A stretch of DNA of 64,000 bases from Dryococelus australis (taxonomy: Eukaryota > Arthropoda > Insecta > Phasmatodea > Phasmatidae), in the NCBI GenBank assembly GCA_029891345.1, contig CM056995.1:214099047-214163046 (forward strand), given 5' to 3'. The notes under the pieces were generated by a model. It searched no databases and was not told where the DNA came from. It saw nothing but the letters and a program-made list of their open reading frames with translations. The first letter of the stretch is position 1. Each line of letters opens with the position of its first letter. The translations under genes were made by a program, and so were the position numbers. Shown piece by piece: positions 1-13,575 of the stretch.

Positions 1-224
1 ATCTGTGAAGGTATATGAAAATTAAAATATTTCCTGCAAATATCAATCAGTATTACTTGCAACATTACAAGCTGCAATTTTAAATATATCTTTCAAGTGA
101 ATAAACAATGGTTCTTAATCGCCTTACGTTCGTTGCTATCATAAAAAATCCGATAGCAAAATCAATTCTTTCACATTATCTATGCGTGAGCAGCTTGGCG
201 ACACTTTCTGATGTAGGTAGGTAT

Positions 225-1505
225 AATGGTTCACTGTAAAATGAGCACTTTTGAATGACCTGCTAAAGTTCTACTTTCATGTCCATTATGTATCCTTCTG
301 CCACATGTAAGCAAACATTACCACGTAACTGCCATGTGATTACCACATGTCAAAATCAGTGTTTACATCTCATCACTGGCAAAATGTTTTGTATCGTCAG
401 TAATGAGCAATTATAACTAATTATATCATAATTGTGTTACACATACAAGAAATGTGTATACCCAAATACATATTCTATATATTACATTGTATATACAGAA
501 TATTACATAATATATGTACACATACCATATTATATGTAATATAATACCCATTTTAAATCTGCCAACTCCCCCAAAGAAATTGATTCTTTATGCTGTAAAC
601 TGAAGTAGTGACAGAAGGGTGTAATAGGCTTGTAACTGGCACTACCTACATTCTGGATGGTAAAAATAATAAAAACAAAAATATAATGTCTAACATTTTT
701 AGTGAAGTGAAATACTGGTCAAGTAATGGCCATATTTACAGTGTCTCTTGTAGTCCAAATGGATGCGACATTTCCATTGTCAAACCCCCAGAGACCTCAA
801 GAAACCAATTTTATAAGTGAGGCTCATGCAATGTCTTCAATGTTTTGGTTCCTTCATTGCAACTACTGTTGGAAAACTAAAAAATTAAAAGAAAAAAATA
901 TTTTTATAATAATTAGTAAACTTACAAATAATTGTGTATGCGCACACAAAGCTGTGAGGAATTGTTAATTATCAATGTAAAATAATTACATGCTCACATG
1001 ACTGAAGATTGCTTATGTAAAGGACACATAAAAGTAATACTAAAAATAAACATTTAAAATCTATGAAAATCCACGGCTGATTGAAGATAAACTGAAAATA
1101 AAACTAGAAATATTAAAACATAAGAACTACAAACTTGCAAATTTACAGCCAAAACACACGCAAAGCAAGAAGGAATCAAAACAAAACAACAGACCATTAA
1201 TTTTTACCGGCGCGCCGATCAGGTGACTCAATACAATTAGGATTTATTTAAATACATCATTTTTACTCCAATACTTACTTAAATGTGCATAAAATAAAAA
1301 AAATTAATTCTGTATCCATAAATTAAAACATTTTGTTCGCAACACAGCGTTGCTACCTAGAATTACTATTCTTACTACATTGCCAACTTAATTGGCAGTG
1401 TGCACCAAGAGCCTGTGTGGTGAAATACATGGATACACATACGCAGTTGTGGACAGTGATTTTTTTCGGAGGTTGATTTTTTGAGTGCTCATTTTATCGT
1501 GTACC
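225..1505. mobile_element. Non-autonomous DNA element with MITE-family inverted termini
   Basis: The left end (about 225-255) reads GGTTCACTGTAAAATGAGCA. The right end (about 1470-1505) is its approximate reverse complement, reading GTGCTCATTTTATCGTGTAC. The same terminal motif bounds the elements at 15995, 52581 and 59234 and the outer ends of the 20.95-50.65 kb structure. The interior is AT-rich and without a recognisable protein; the short ORFs at 608-968 look like chance. At ~1.28 kb it is larger than the 240-430 bp relatives. The two ends could instead belong to two separate decayed copies. Confidence 0.5.
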
Positions 1506-3650
1506 GCCCTTAGGCAGGCTTAACATCTCATTGATGTCTGTCTTTATAGATGAAATATGTTCTGACACTCAGGTGGAAACCACGTGGAGTAGGAAGGATA
1601 CGTAGCATGTTTGTTTACTAGTTACGTGTTCTACACAATCTGTCAAAAAAGGAATTCTTATATGACAGACTATACATGCTCTACTGATGCTTGAATATAA
1701 CGAAGATAAATTCAGATAAAGCTTGATACTGTGAAGTTGCATTCATTGCACCCATTTGTTTAAGTCGTACAATGGTGCAAAAATTTATGGTTAGATTTTG
1801 AGGAGGATGAAAATATTATATATAGCCACACATCCTTAGAAAATTAGACAAAGCAGGAAACATGATAAATGTTACACTGCGTTTTATTGTGAACATGATC
1901 CTAGATTTAAAAAAATGGGTAGATCCGAAGAATAGTGGCTAGTGGTTCAAGAAAATTATCTGACTTAAAAGTGCTTACAAACACATTGTGACAAACTCTT
2001 ATTTACTGGGATATGCTTGAAAAAATCACTCTTATCGGTTCTAACAAAAGTCAATCTGATAAGTTACAATAACTTAAAATTCATTATAAATATTTTTGCA
2101 AGGAGTTTTAATAACTTAGAATGGCCTGGACCCCCACATTTTTTGTGAAATAGTTGTTTGTGCTAATACGCATATCTCGGTAAATAAATGTTCTGCAAAT
2201 ACGACTTTTTGTCAGAAAATATAAAAAACGATTATCTATTATTTTTACTTTTGTCATATTAAGTGTATTTTTGGAGGAAAGAATTCGTGGAAATGGTCAA
2301 ATATCATATTTTTAAAGCTTGCCTATGCAGTTTACTTAAGCGGCTAGAGAAAAGTACAAAAATACGGGAATAGTTTAATCTGTGGTCGTTCATCGCATGT
2401 AATGAAACACCTATGTTAAAGATATGAATTACACAGTACAGTGTTCCGACGGAAACACTGCACGCCTTGCGCGTAGGAGCGATAAGGCACTAGGTGTACA
2501 TGTTAGTGTCGCCCATATAGCTCCCTCGCTTCTTGACCTTGGACACGGGGTTCCCACGGGGGTCCATCCCACTCTTAATAATTAACATATGTCATTTTCT
2601 CAAAATTTTTCTTAATATTGCAGTTCAGTTTAAGAAGTTCTGCGAAAAATGCTAAACCTCTTGTACGAATTCCATTTTTTATTGAATATCATGATTTTTG
2701 TTTCTAAGGTCGATTATGAAAATACACTCTGAGTGGATTAAAAAAAAACAAAGGGGTAACCCTAAGGACGGGACATCAAAGAATGTGATCGACACTATCT
2801 CCAAGATTGCTGATTTTACAAGACAACTAGAAGAACTGTAACAGCAGAAACTGGCTTCAAAGCACATTATTACTGTCCTTGTTATTACTTTGTAGATTTT
2901 GAAAAAAATAAGAATTTCTTACATTTATTTCATATTATATTTAACTGCATACTAAATATTTCCTTTTTATAATTGCATGGGAACATAACTGGGTTTAGTC
3001 CTATTTTAAAGCAGAAAAAATATTAGTAAGCATGGATTGTTAATAACAGTTACAGATTGCATTTTATACGTTGTTGTGCACAGAAAAGCTAAAGATGGTT
3101 ACACAGTTTTATAGAAAGAACTTTATGTTATTATTTTTAAAAAAATTGTTTGCAGATTTTCCAACTTTCACACGTACTACATTTGAAATGCTACATATTT
3201 CCTTCAACATTTTATAGCGTTGGGTTGGTACCACTTATTTCCAATCCAAATCCTTTTGTCTGTTCTTAATTCCATAAAATGAAAACCTACATTTAAAACC
3301 ACTTAACTTCTTGAGTCGAAAATAGCAGTAGAGGCCTATTAGTCTTGCAAAATTGAAATTTGTATCAAATCAGGGTAACATAAGTCTGAAGTTAAGATAC
3401 ATTTCAGAAATGCGGTATCTGGTGATTAACAAAAACATGTTACTGTTAAGGATGCTCTATTTTTTTCAGGAGTGGCTCCACTCTGTACAGAACATTTTGT
3501 GCCCATGTAATTACAATTTAACTCTCATGGTATGTAATAACAAACAGTCAGAGAAAACAAATGTGTGTGATTTGACATAAGTACATCAGTATTAATGTTT
3601 TCCTTATATCAATTATTTATTCACAGTGGGTATTTTAAAAGTTTGTTGCC
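1506..3650. other. AT-rich stretch without recognised genes
   Basis: No protein or RNA gene is supported here. A short GC-richer patch at about 2455-2575 looks like the remnant of an unrelated repeat. Longer stop-free stretches such as 3353-3580 do not resemble any protein I know. Confidence 0.6.
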
Positions 3651-4480
3651 ATGTGATTCTTTGTTGCAATTACATTTTTTTCACCGAAACTTCAAAACAT
3701 ACATCACGCGAAGTTAACCTAGCCGAGTTGAAGGGCAGCTTTTTTAATTTACATACTGCAAAATTCCAATAATGTTATGTATAACTGTTCTGAAATAAGT
3801 TATTCACAAAACAAAGTTACTGTTTGTAATTTCCGATCGTAATTTATGAACACGTGGGTGACAGCAATCCTTGGGCTATTACTTGGCTAAAATCACGTCC
3901 GTATTTTACTGATATTAACGTATTTTATCTGCAGAAAAACTTGGCCTATTTCCTGAAACCAACAAACTTAAACCTCTGAATGTTAAATGTGTTTGTGATG
4001 CTTCTTGAAGGTTAAGGAAAATGAGCCTATTGCTGATATTACTTTTCACTCAAGATGACACACTATAAAGATGCAGACAATCAACTATGCTTAATGGAAG
4101 TTTCAAAAACTAAATAACTAATTGTCAACAAAATATTGTGACAACGCCAGTAACGTTCTTGCATAAACGTTAAAAAAAGAGAACATGCACTGATGCACAA
4201 TGGTGTTCGCCGAGCTGGAAACATTTCGCTTATCTTAACTGGCTGCGTGATTAGTCACAATTGCTCAATACACTTACAAAGCCCATCTTTTATGGCCGAA
4301 AAATATGCCAAATTAAATTCAAAACGTAATTTAAACTATAAATGTTACAGTCACCAGTATCGCGGACATAATATACTTCCCATAACTACTCGTCAGCTGG
4401 TACAATACTTTGTAAAGCGAGCATTCAAGTATGTGGGTCATGCCTGTCTAAATTTACCCCACTTAAATGAAATGCAGAAT
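3650..4480. repeat. Dispersed repeat, copy 1 (partner at about 51220-52140)
   Basis: Several blocks match the region near 51.2-52.1 kb in the same order and orientation. Examples are ACTAAAATCACGT-type sequence (3885 against 51440), AAAGTTACTGTTTG (3812 against 51370) and GTCAGCTGGTACAATACT (4393 against 52065). Indels and substitutions separate the blocks, so both are old copies. No terminal repeats or coding potential were recognised. The family is unknown. Confidence 0.55.
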
Positions 4481-6076
4481 ACCTATTTGTTTTTCCTTGT
4501 TTATAAACCTTAATTTATAAGTTATCTTGCCACTTTAAAATTAAGTTTATGTGCATAATATATAATTCATGAAGCATAGCAAGGGTAATTATCTATAGTT
4601 ATACATTATACACAAATATTTCATTTAAAATTATAAGGTGTTAAAAATAACTAAAAGTAGTATGCTGTAGTTACCTGTAATTTGTTTCCAAAGTATATTT
4701 TTAGGAAACAGTATAATTTATGTTTAGCACAATTGAACTGATCCATACACCGAATACCAACTAAGCCTCGTAGAGAAACATAGAATGCTTGATTTTGTAC
4801 TCTTCACTTGTGTTTGCATTGAGTAAATGCTGTATGTCGATAAGATATTATTTTAATATGTATGCATGAATTGCTGCAGCACAAATAATTAAGTTATTGT
4901 TGAAAACGTAGTGTTTATTTTATTTTTTATTTTTATTTTTTGTTGATAGTTTATACAAGATTTATGTTATTCTGTTAAAAAACTTTGTTTGCTGATAATT
5001 CTTGTATTATGGTAAATATTTATGTAAAAGTTTTTATTGTAAGTTCAAAATTTGGTAAAAACTGATCGTGTACATACTTTTAGACTCCATCATTTATCAT
5101 ATACCATGCTTAGAATAATATATTGTGGATATTTTCAAAGTATGAGTGCAAATTTTGACTATTTATAAATACATTGATTTATTTATTTTGTTTCTGACCC
5201 ATTTTACAAGATATTTTTTTTATCACTGATCTAGCAGAGTATTAAGTTAACATTTTTTCCTCGCATGTTTCTGGGTATTATCAACCTGAATTGGTTTCGG
5301 AACGCTACGTCCATAGTTACGATTGGCTTGCGACTACAGTGTATAGTTTGGGTAGTTCAGTTATACAGGTTTTAATGTACAGTTCATTTTTGTATTGCAC
5401 AGTAGTATATTTAAGTGGAGCTCAATGTATGTCAGATATTTATTACCGAAACTGCTTGCTAATATCACCAGAAAAAGTATTTTCCATACAGTATGATAAC
5501 TATGTGTTACTTTAACGTCAAAAACGTAACTTACGTATTATCAGCCTTTAAATCTGACAAAAGATGGATTTTGTGTCTCATTGTGATATGAATTGCTAAC
5601 GACAATAGACGTGGAAGAAACACAAGTGCTTTAGAGAAGCAGTTGTGGTTAATTACTTCAAGTCATTACAAATTAAATATTTGTATGTAGTACATAGTAC
5701 ATAATTTACTAATGTACATTTCACACATGGAGCATCTTCTATGAAGAACAAGGTCTTCAATTTCTTCCAGACGGGTAACAAATGTACATGGCAGTCTCTA
5801 TGCTGTGAACATGCAAGTACAAAATTCCCACATGCACACCTATCATGTGGAAATAATTTTGAGGCGTAAAAAATAGTTACTAGTGCATTAGTAGTTGGTT
5901 TTGTTAGGTAATACAATACTCTCGATTTACACAGTTAGAATTATTGTGGACTACCTGTTTCCGAATCTACTCCGACCGACAAAAACTGCGTGAAAAATGG
6001 ATAACCCATTTGTGTGGTTCTAATAAAAATTAATGTATATTACCTTATTTAAGTTTTTAAAATAACTAATTCCTCG
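4481..6076. other. AT-rich stretch without recognised genes
   Basis: Only short ORFs occur (5291-5515 on plus, 5653-5916 on minus). Neither shows a domain, a signal peptide or a family I recognise. Homopolymer and TA-rich sequence dominates. Confidence 0.6.
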
Positions 6077-6366
6077 AAACCTGCAAAATTCGCGTTATTA
6101 TTTGAGGACAGAATAGACTTCGAAACGTTACACGTTTCTATTGGTTTTATTACTGGGCTACAGTTTGCCTGGCACATCCCTGACCTATTTGAACCAATAA
6201 GAATCAATTACCGACAGCATGGTTTAATCACGCCCAACCAGGTCGAAAGGGAAAATGTCACCTGACTTTGCGGAAGCCAATAAACAAAAGATCTCGGCTC
6301 GAATATGTATAGGACAATGAAGCTCATCGTGGAACCAGAACATAATGCGAATTTTGCAGGTCTCTA
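6077..6366. mobile_element. MITE with ~22 bp terminal inverted repeats
   Basis: The left end contains ACCTGCAAAATTCGCGTTAT and the right end the inverse, ATAATGCGAATTTTGCAGGT. About 20 of 22 bases pair. The ~250 bp between holds no ORF but several CCAAT-like words. No clear target-site duplication was seen. It lies ~50 bp upstream of the ORF relic at 6414. The superfamily is not determined. Confidence 0.65.
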
Positions 6367-6413
6367 CTGTTTGGCTTAATCAGTGTGTACAAGCATAATG
6401 GGTATTGTTTTTT

Positions 6414-6857
6414 ATGTATGACTCTTGTGGTATGAATGATAAATGGATTCTCGGTCCTAGGGAAATAGAATTTATTTCTGGTGAAATTATAAGGGTGAGC
6501 GATTACATAACACGTGGGAATTCAGGACTATACGAATAGTTGTTTTGCAAGGAACCGAAAAAGTTTATCGAAGAAGATATATGGGAATACAAGAAATTAC
6601 TCGAACAAGTGTTAACACATTACCAACATAGCGACTCTGAAACGAGTACTTATAGTGACGAAGAATGTGATACTGAATGTGGTCCTACCTGTAATGGTGA
6701 AGGGAAAGAAGAAATTAACTTTCATGCAGATGTGTCAGATAAACCTACAGGGAAAAGAAAAGACAAGAAATTTGAAGATGCTGCCTACCTATTTTCCGAT
6801 GACCCGAACCAGCCGGAGAACAGACATAGTCTTCAGTTTGCTACAAAAAAAACATAA
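6414..6857 (+). pseudogene. DUF8207-like ORF relic (mobile-element associated)
   Basis: A single frame runs from ATG at 6414 to 6857, broken only by TAG at 6537-6539. The first part has WILGPREIEF and then a GNSGLYE motif. It continues as LFCKEPKKF followed by EEDIWEYKKLLEQVL. The order (G-P pattern, then T/G-x-GLYELL, then a K-x-P and E/D-D-x-x-x-Y-K-x-x-L helix) is what I recall for DUF8207, a family carried by Polinton-like and other mobile elements in invertebrates; its biochemical role is unknown. The second half is acidic, with an S/D/E/T-rich run and then a K-rich patch. No partner genes flank it, so it looks like an isolated fragment. The assignment rests on recall of the family pattern, not on an alignment. 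Confidence 0.4.
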
Positions 6858-6899
6858 CAGTATCATGTAAATGAAGATGTGATTTCAGTAATCGATGTA

Positions 6900-8090
6900 G
6901 CCTGAAAATATGTTAAGTAACGATATTTTATCGTATTTAAGTGCCAAATTATTTCGATTTTCTCTGTATATCGAGATAAAATATTTTAACCACCGATTTT
7001 GCTGGATAAAATCACTTTACCGGGATAAAGAAGTAGCATATAAACCACTACATTAGACTATTCGCAATGGAATTTGGAAAGTGGTAGAGAATTATTATGT
7101 GTAGATTACTATTATAACATTAAACAGTAATAAACACAATGTATCTGGAAACCGTAGCAAAATTAATACTAGAGTATTCAGGAAAATATGTCCAAGTATG
7201 AAAACTATTTTGGGATACAGTAATTGTAAAGTTATCTGTTTTCTTTATAAAACAATATTATTAAATCTTAATACATATTATTAAATATTGCCAGTGTCTT
7301 GCAGTTTGTTAAGTTTATTCGCTGCATATGATTCGATTTAGAATAATGCACGTAATTTGAGGTTATGAATTCAGGCCTGGATGTAAAACACGTAAATGAC
7401 AAAAAAAAAAAAAAATTATGAGCTACACAACAAACTATAACTCGACCGTAAAATAACAGTAACTTATGAATCATATACAACATTAAATTTAAAATGTATC
7501 TTCATAGTGTTAATTTTTACCGTATGGCGTTTATTCTAGCATGTTTGCCTGAATACGTATTTTTTAAATGAGTTCTCAGTTGTAATATTCGCCCGTAGAA
7601 AATTATTGTAAAGAAAATAACATTTATTATTGATAATAGAACATAAATTGATAAACCATCGCACTATTTTACTTCGGAGGAGGTGGATACTTATATTCTC
7701 CTTTGTAACATTTCAGCTTGACGCCTCCCTTATTTTAGATTTTGCTGATAGTTTCTGTTAATATTTCTAACTAAACAGTTTTTTCTTTGCTATATATTTG
7801 TGTTTTTTGCTTCTTTTCGAGAAAATACTATCACAACTACTAAAAACCATTAACTTTATTAACGTAAAATACCTAACATTTACTGTTGACTGAGCCATCT
7901 GGGTTGTTTTACGCCAAACCCAGATAAAATTATTATCTCGATTTTCTTTGAGAAATATAAGTTATGGTGAAACACGCAACACATTATCCAGATAAAAATC
8001 GAAGTTTAACTTTTTATCTCGATAATATTATCTACATTTCCTACTAATTTTATCTGCGTCGGTGAAACCGGCCCTAAAAGGATGTAAATA
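6900..8090. mobile_element. Decayed DNA transposon end(s) with TATCTCGATAA subterminal motifs
   Basis: The right edge reads, on the minus strand, AGGGCCGGTTTCACCGACGC and then repeated GATAAAAT and TATCTCGATAA words. TATCTCGATAA-like and TCGAGATAAA words also occur at 6955-6985 and 7935-8025. Clustered short subterminal motifs next to a GGGCCGGTTTCACC terminus are typical of arthropod non-autonomous transposons. I do not see the matching left terminus, so the left boundary is a guess. Confidence 0.35.
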
Positions 8091-8159
8091 GAAAACAGAA
8101 CACTTTCTGTTTTTTGTACGATATTATTATTAAATTATCTAAAATTCTAATGTCCGGCT

Positions 8160-8745
8160 AAATATCCTGCTGCTGTGCTGGGCAGTGTCCTATTGACGAA
8201 ACATTTTTGTTTATAAGCACCGAAATAAATTTTACCACAATCTCAGTAGAAATTTGAAGTAGTAAGTCAAACAAAAATGTTGGTCCATGGCAGACAACAA
8301 ATGACAGACTCAAAAAAATGGAAGCCTACATTGCCACAGTGTTACTGATGACTTTATCCAAGCTGTCTAACGACTCCACAGCCAGCATCCATTATCCTTA
8401 TAAAACAACTGACTTACACAAGATGGCTGCGTACAGCAGACGACACATCACTGATCAAAAAAATAAGTCGGCATACAGTACCACAGTGGCATCTATGACA
8501 TCATCCGAGATGGTGGACTGCTTCAGAGCCAGCAGTCCTTAACCTAAGGGGGAAAATATACACACACATGACTATGCAAGAAATAAAATTACAAAATTAC
8601 TACTTAAATAACTTTTTTAACACAGCAAGTTCAACTCTATGTACTGTTGCTGGCTGGCATAGTATTAATGTGAGGTTACTAGAAACAAAAGTGTGTTAAA
8701 TCCTACTAAAGATCCTGCTGGTGTGCTGGGTAGAGTCATGCTGGC
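8160..8745. repeat. Short direct repeat pair around 8170 and 8713
   Basis: ATCCTGCTGCTGTGCTGGGC at about 8167 recurs as ATCCTGCTGGTGTGCTGGGT at about 8711. The 530 bp between contains a 74-codon ORF (8318-8542) that resembles nothing I know. The pair could be a segmental duplication or two ends of a decayed element. Confidence 0.3.
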
Positions 8746-11700
8746 TAATAATCTATTAATATGATGGGATGACGAGCGTAGCTTATTAAAACCAAAAATG
8801 CTGTTAATAATAAGCACTGACAATATTTTTTCCAAATTTTTCGTTGGGATTTGACCATTACATCGATGTGCATAAAGCCGTTCGAGATATTTGCTCCTTT
8901 ATATATATGCGTATAAATTGTAATGTTTATTGATCTCTGAACATTACATGGTATGGCTGTAAACTTACACAAAACTGTAAGGAATTTTAAATATTCATGC
9001 TTCTAATTAGTTTTGACGAGATGATTCCATATATGCGTTACTTGCTCTATTGAAAACAAAATCTATAACACATGTGCCTATAAAATCTGAAGTTTCATCG
9101 GGAAAAACGTGAGTCATCTGCATCTTCGATATTGAATTATGAGTTATACCCAAATAGTTGCGGCCGGGTAATTGGTGTATGTCATAATTCATTTTTTAAA
9201 TAAATCATAATGCATAACTGTGCCTATAAAATCTGTTATGATAGAGGTGCAAAATGTGGTACACGAAGATTCAATGTACGTAAAGAGAATTTCGCGGAGT
9301 GGCTAGGCGGGTGTGACGATAGAAACTTTTTTTTTTTTTTGGCTAGTGAAACCTTATGATTTTGTATGGACTGTCAATGGGGTACAAGATTTGAAATACT
9401 TGGGAGACAAAGTTGAAAGACATAAATCACGTTCACGACATATAACAAATGCCATAAAATTTTCTGTGATTGATAATGTGAATATTCATTGTCATTTAAA
9501 TAGCGCATACAGTTTGAAGAAATGATTTTATTTTACAAATATATTAATTAAGATATACCACTTTCATCCTATAATTTAAATTTAACATGCATTTTGTAAG
9601 TACTGTATGTAAAAAAAGGGCATTGGGTTTTAAAAATATGTTTTAGTATATTTAAGTTATTATCATCATTAGTATAGTAGTATTAGTATTATCATCTTAC
9701 CACGTAGGTACTGGTCGAAACTCATATATCCTACACAAACTTAAAACGAACAAATACCTATGCTAGTGATTATATCTGAACCAGTGGCCACAGTATGTTG
9801 AGCATTACAAATCGAGTGATTATATATTCTTCTTTAAACAACCACAATCCACACTTAATTTTTGTATTTAGCTACATAAGCCGGTAGTATGCAATTTACT
9901 TATCAATGGCCTATTTAACAAATTCTATCTATAATGATCTGAGTTACGATCGCCACACCCCTCCCAGTTTCAAAAGTCACCAACCGTCAGTGTAGAACGC
10001 CATCTCTTGAAGCATGAAATGCTACCCAGGAAAACCCTAGAGATCCATTTTTTCTGCCAATAAGCATGTAGTATAGCCATTCATGTACCTTCTTTCAGTC
10101 CGATCAAGATTCAGAAGGTAAAATTTATGATCAGGTACTCTCATTTAATTTTGGCACAGATAGTTGCCTAGAAGAAAGTGTGATGTTCTTGACAATACTG
10201 TAGCTGTTTGGAAGCTCTGGCACTTTCCTGTCACATTGATTAGGACGCGAAATGCTTGTGAGAAATTTAAAAGTCTTATCCTGCTCCTTCGGCTGAAATT
10301 TGAAATACTAAAATAGTTGTGCCGCAGAATGATGACTGAAGTTGTACTGCTGAAGTTGTGATCAGTGTTATCATACACAATAATTACAAATAGTCAATAA
10401 AGGAAATTTTAGGGGCACAGGACATCTTTTTCTTGAGCTCTCTGAATTACCAAATTACGAAGAGTTTCTGTTATCTCTGTTACCCTGTCTGGCAATATAC
10501 AGACACCTCTTTCACGCGTAGTTTCAATTAGTGTATTATTTCTCTTTCTTTCAAAAACAGACAGCTCATATATAATGAAGATGATAATACATGACATTTC
10601 TTATAGCGAATATTTTGCATTTTGGAATGTTTTCACTGTTTTTGAAAGTTATTAACTAACTTATAGTAAAAGCAGGCTGAGTAGATTTACTTGTGTTCCC
10701 TGCTGAAGTGTAACCACAGATTAAATAAGATACCAGAGCCAGAAGAGCTGGAGGAACATTTGCTGCTTGTAGATCATCGTTCAGGTGACCATCAAAAGTT
10801 ACTCTTTTATGGGTTGTATCTTTTCTGATTAGTTTAATAAATGTTTCACATGGAATTTCATTATCACCAAGGTTGTTAGAACGGCCATATTAAAATATAT
10901 TTTCACTATTATGATGCAGAAAGAAATCTCCTGTCTTGAGTTTTGTGAAGTGATCAAGAATTCTCTCACATAGCGGGTAGTATGCATGTTGGGAAGGTTT
11001 TTACTTTCCATTACCAGATATATATATATATATCTGTGTGTGCGCATATAATTTAAAATAGAATCACATTATTACTAGCTTTAGAGACATGTACTTCCTC
11101 TTCATTGAAGAGGGGCAACAGTAGCAAATGCCATACTTATCACAGGTTAAGCTGACCTCTTCTTATTTTACCATGCTCGAGGTTCTCAGACAATTTGTCA
11201 GATTTATGTTGCACTTCGAGTGGCATTTTGCTTCTTAAGATGATATTTCACTTTTTTTTTTGTATTTGGATATCTGAAAGAGCTTTCGAAAAGTGCCCCC
11301 TCAATACAGTTGTTAGTTGTCAAATCATTATAGTTTCCAAAATATAACACTCAAAAGTCTTAATTTCCCGAATTCTGCAGCATACTAAGCTTTGCTCCTA
11401 GATATTTTTTCCAATAAAATTTCATTTAATGCATTCTGTATGGTGTGCAGAACATACTGATTCAGTATGAGTGCGATTTATAAACAGGTGGGAGAGCATT
11501 GACACTCTGGATTTTGTTGAAAATGGGGGTCAGACTTGTCATACATATATTTATGTTCATCCAAGCGAAATTGTTAACATTGATTTAATAAATAGTTTAA
11601 ACCACAAATTGTAAAGGAAAAGTTGTTTATGTTCCTTTCGCAGCTTGTAAAATAAATGCAGTATGCCGCGCTTAGACTCTAATTCAAAACTTTGAACCTG

Positions 11701-13310
11701 TCTATAACACTCTTGTGTCGGAATTAGGATGTTATATATTTTAACTATAATGATTTGACAATGAACAACTGCATTAAGGGGGCTCTTTTAGAAACCTCTC
11801 TCAGATAACCAAATTCCAAAGAAATTAGAAATATCACCATAAGCAACTAATTTGTAACCCGCAACGAATTATTCGAGGCCCGTGTTATGGGTAATATCGG
11901 CACATGTTCTTAGTTTATTGTCTTGTAGAGAAGCAACTTTATACAATGGTTTTGAATAGTGGTCTTTTGTTTGTACAATGAAACATTTTTCATACTTTAT
12001 TTGGTTTGTGAACATCATATGTCGGGTACTATCTGTGCTGAAAAGACTGTTCGCTAACATTCGGTGGCGATAGCTTGGTTGCTGCACACTGTCATTTGAT
12101 GTTTCGCAATGTTCCGTAATTTTAAAATACTCTTAGAAGCATCACCTCAAAGAATAACAAAGTTATGCAAAGAGATGGACTCGACATACGAAGTAATACT
12201 AAAATCAGCTCAATTATTTGTATAGGTATTATTCATTATTAAAACAAATTTTTAAAACAAGTTCTGAAGCAGTTAATTCAGTAAACCACTTTTCAAATTA
12301 TCGACAGTTCGTTTGACCATGGCAGTCTCTGCTACAGACCCGACAGTGTACACGATATGCGTGTTAGGAATGAATACGTTGCTACTCCCTACTTGTATCA
12401 GAATGGTTATCTACCATCCATAAATGTGCATCATGGAAGCAGATTGGTTAGCACGGACGAAAATAGACTAGTTTTTTCTCTGATTTTATTCGTATTAATT
12501 ACAAATAAATTGTTATAAGTTATACATAATATGTATATTATATGTAAAAGTTCAATTTAAATATTATTTGATAATTAATGTTAGGAGAATACGGAAGTGC
12601 TGGTGATATATGACGTATTTAGGAAACAACTAGCACGTCGTTATATATAAGGTAATCATCAAAAGTTTAATTAAAAAAGTGTGAACATAATGAGAATGGC
12701 CCATGCAGAAAGAAACATACTGTTGATTTGTGACTTATTTTGCCCCCAGAATACACACAACCTTAGTCACTGAACGACTGGGATGGGGTTTGTTACCATA
12801 TGAAAGAAATTCTTTCATATATGAAAGTTGCTATGGTTGAATGAAAAACTTTTGTACTAGGGTCTAGGAATATTTTTATTTATTAATTTCATGTATATTC
12901 ATTTCAGTTGTAAAAACTATAACTTACATGGCTGAAATGGATGTGCAATAAATCAATAATTAGCAATATATTTACCAATATTACTCATTTAATTATGTAC
13001 AATAAGAGAAATTATTATGAGGGTATTGCTTGACGAAGGTTTCCTTTTCCAAAATGCGCTTTGTGAAGCATCCATGATGAAAACATGCTTGAATTTGCAT
13101 TTAAACCGATTCTAATTAATTGATTTTTAAACCATTTATTTATGTAAATTATAGTGAAATAATTCACTGTGTTACAGAATATATGCTTTCTCATTTCATA
13201 TGCAACACAAATCGTACTTTTCTGACAATATTAATGGCGTGTGTAATACTTTGTAAAGGATTCTGAATGTTGTACAGTCGGGTGTAGTGCTCCATTGGAA
13301 GTCTAGTTCT
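8746..13310. other. Long AT-rich stretch without recognised genes
   Basis: No gene is supported. It holds homopolymer runs (for example T at 9329-9341 and 11251-11260), a short TA microsatellite near 11018-11032, and small repeats such as CCTATAAAATCTG at about 9076 and 9223. ORFs of 60-77 codons on both strands lack any recognisable motif. Confidence 0.6.
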
Positions 13311-13314
13311 ACCG

Positions 13315-13575
13315 GTGCCGCGGTGGCTGAGCGGTTAGACTAATCGCCTCCCACCGAGGAGAATCGGGTTCAATCCCCGGCCGGGCCACTCCCGAATTTC
13401 CGCAAATGGGAAATCGTGCCAGTTGATGCCGCTGGTCGGCAAGTTTTGCTCGGGGATCACCCGTTTCCCCCGCCCTTGCATTCCGGCGCTGCTCCATTCC
13501 CACCTCATTTCACCCTCATAGATTCTCAAGACCTCGTTGTTAAGAGCCGCTCACACAACTCAACAACTCAACCCT
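13315..13575 (+). mobile_element. tRNA-derived SINE, copy 1 (best preserved head)
   Basis: The head is tRNA-like, with an A box TGGCTGAGCGG (13324-13334) and a B box GGGTTCAATCC (13366-13376), 31 bp apart as in tRNA promoters for RNA polymerase III. A body follows, with GGCAAGTTTTGCTCGG and the shared tail TCACCCTCATAGATTCTCAAG. The A box resembles tRNA-Ser/Leu. The stop-free frames of 64-92 codons here are by-products of the GC-rich SINE. Confidence 0.85.

Noticed and set aside
13315-13390. A true tRNA gene
   Set aside because: A and B boxes are present, but there is no complete cloverleaf or 3' acceptor pairing, and the same head is fused to a common body in six places, so it is a SINE.
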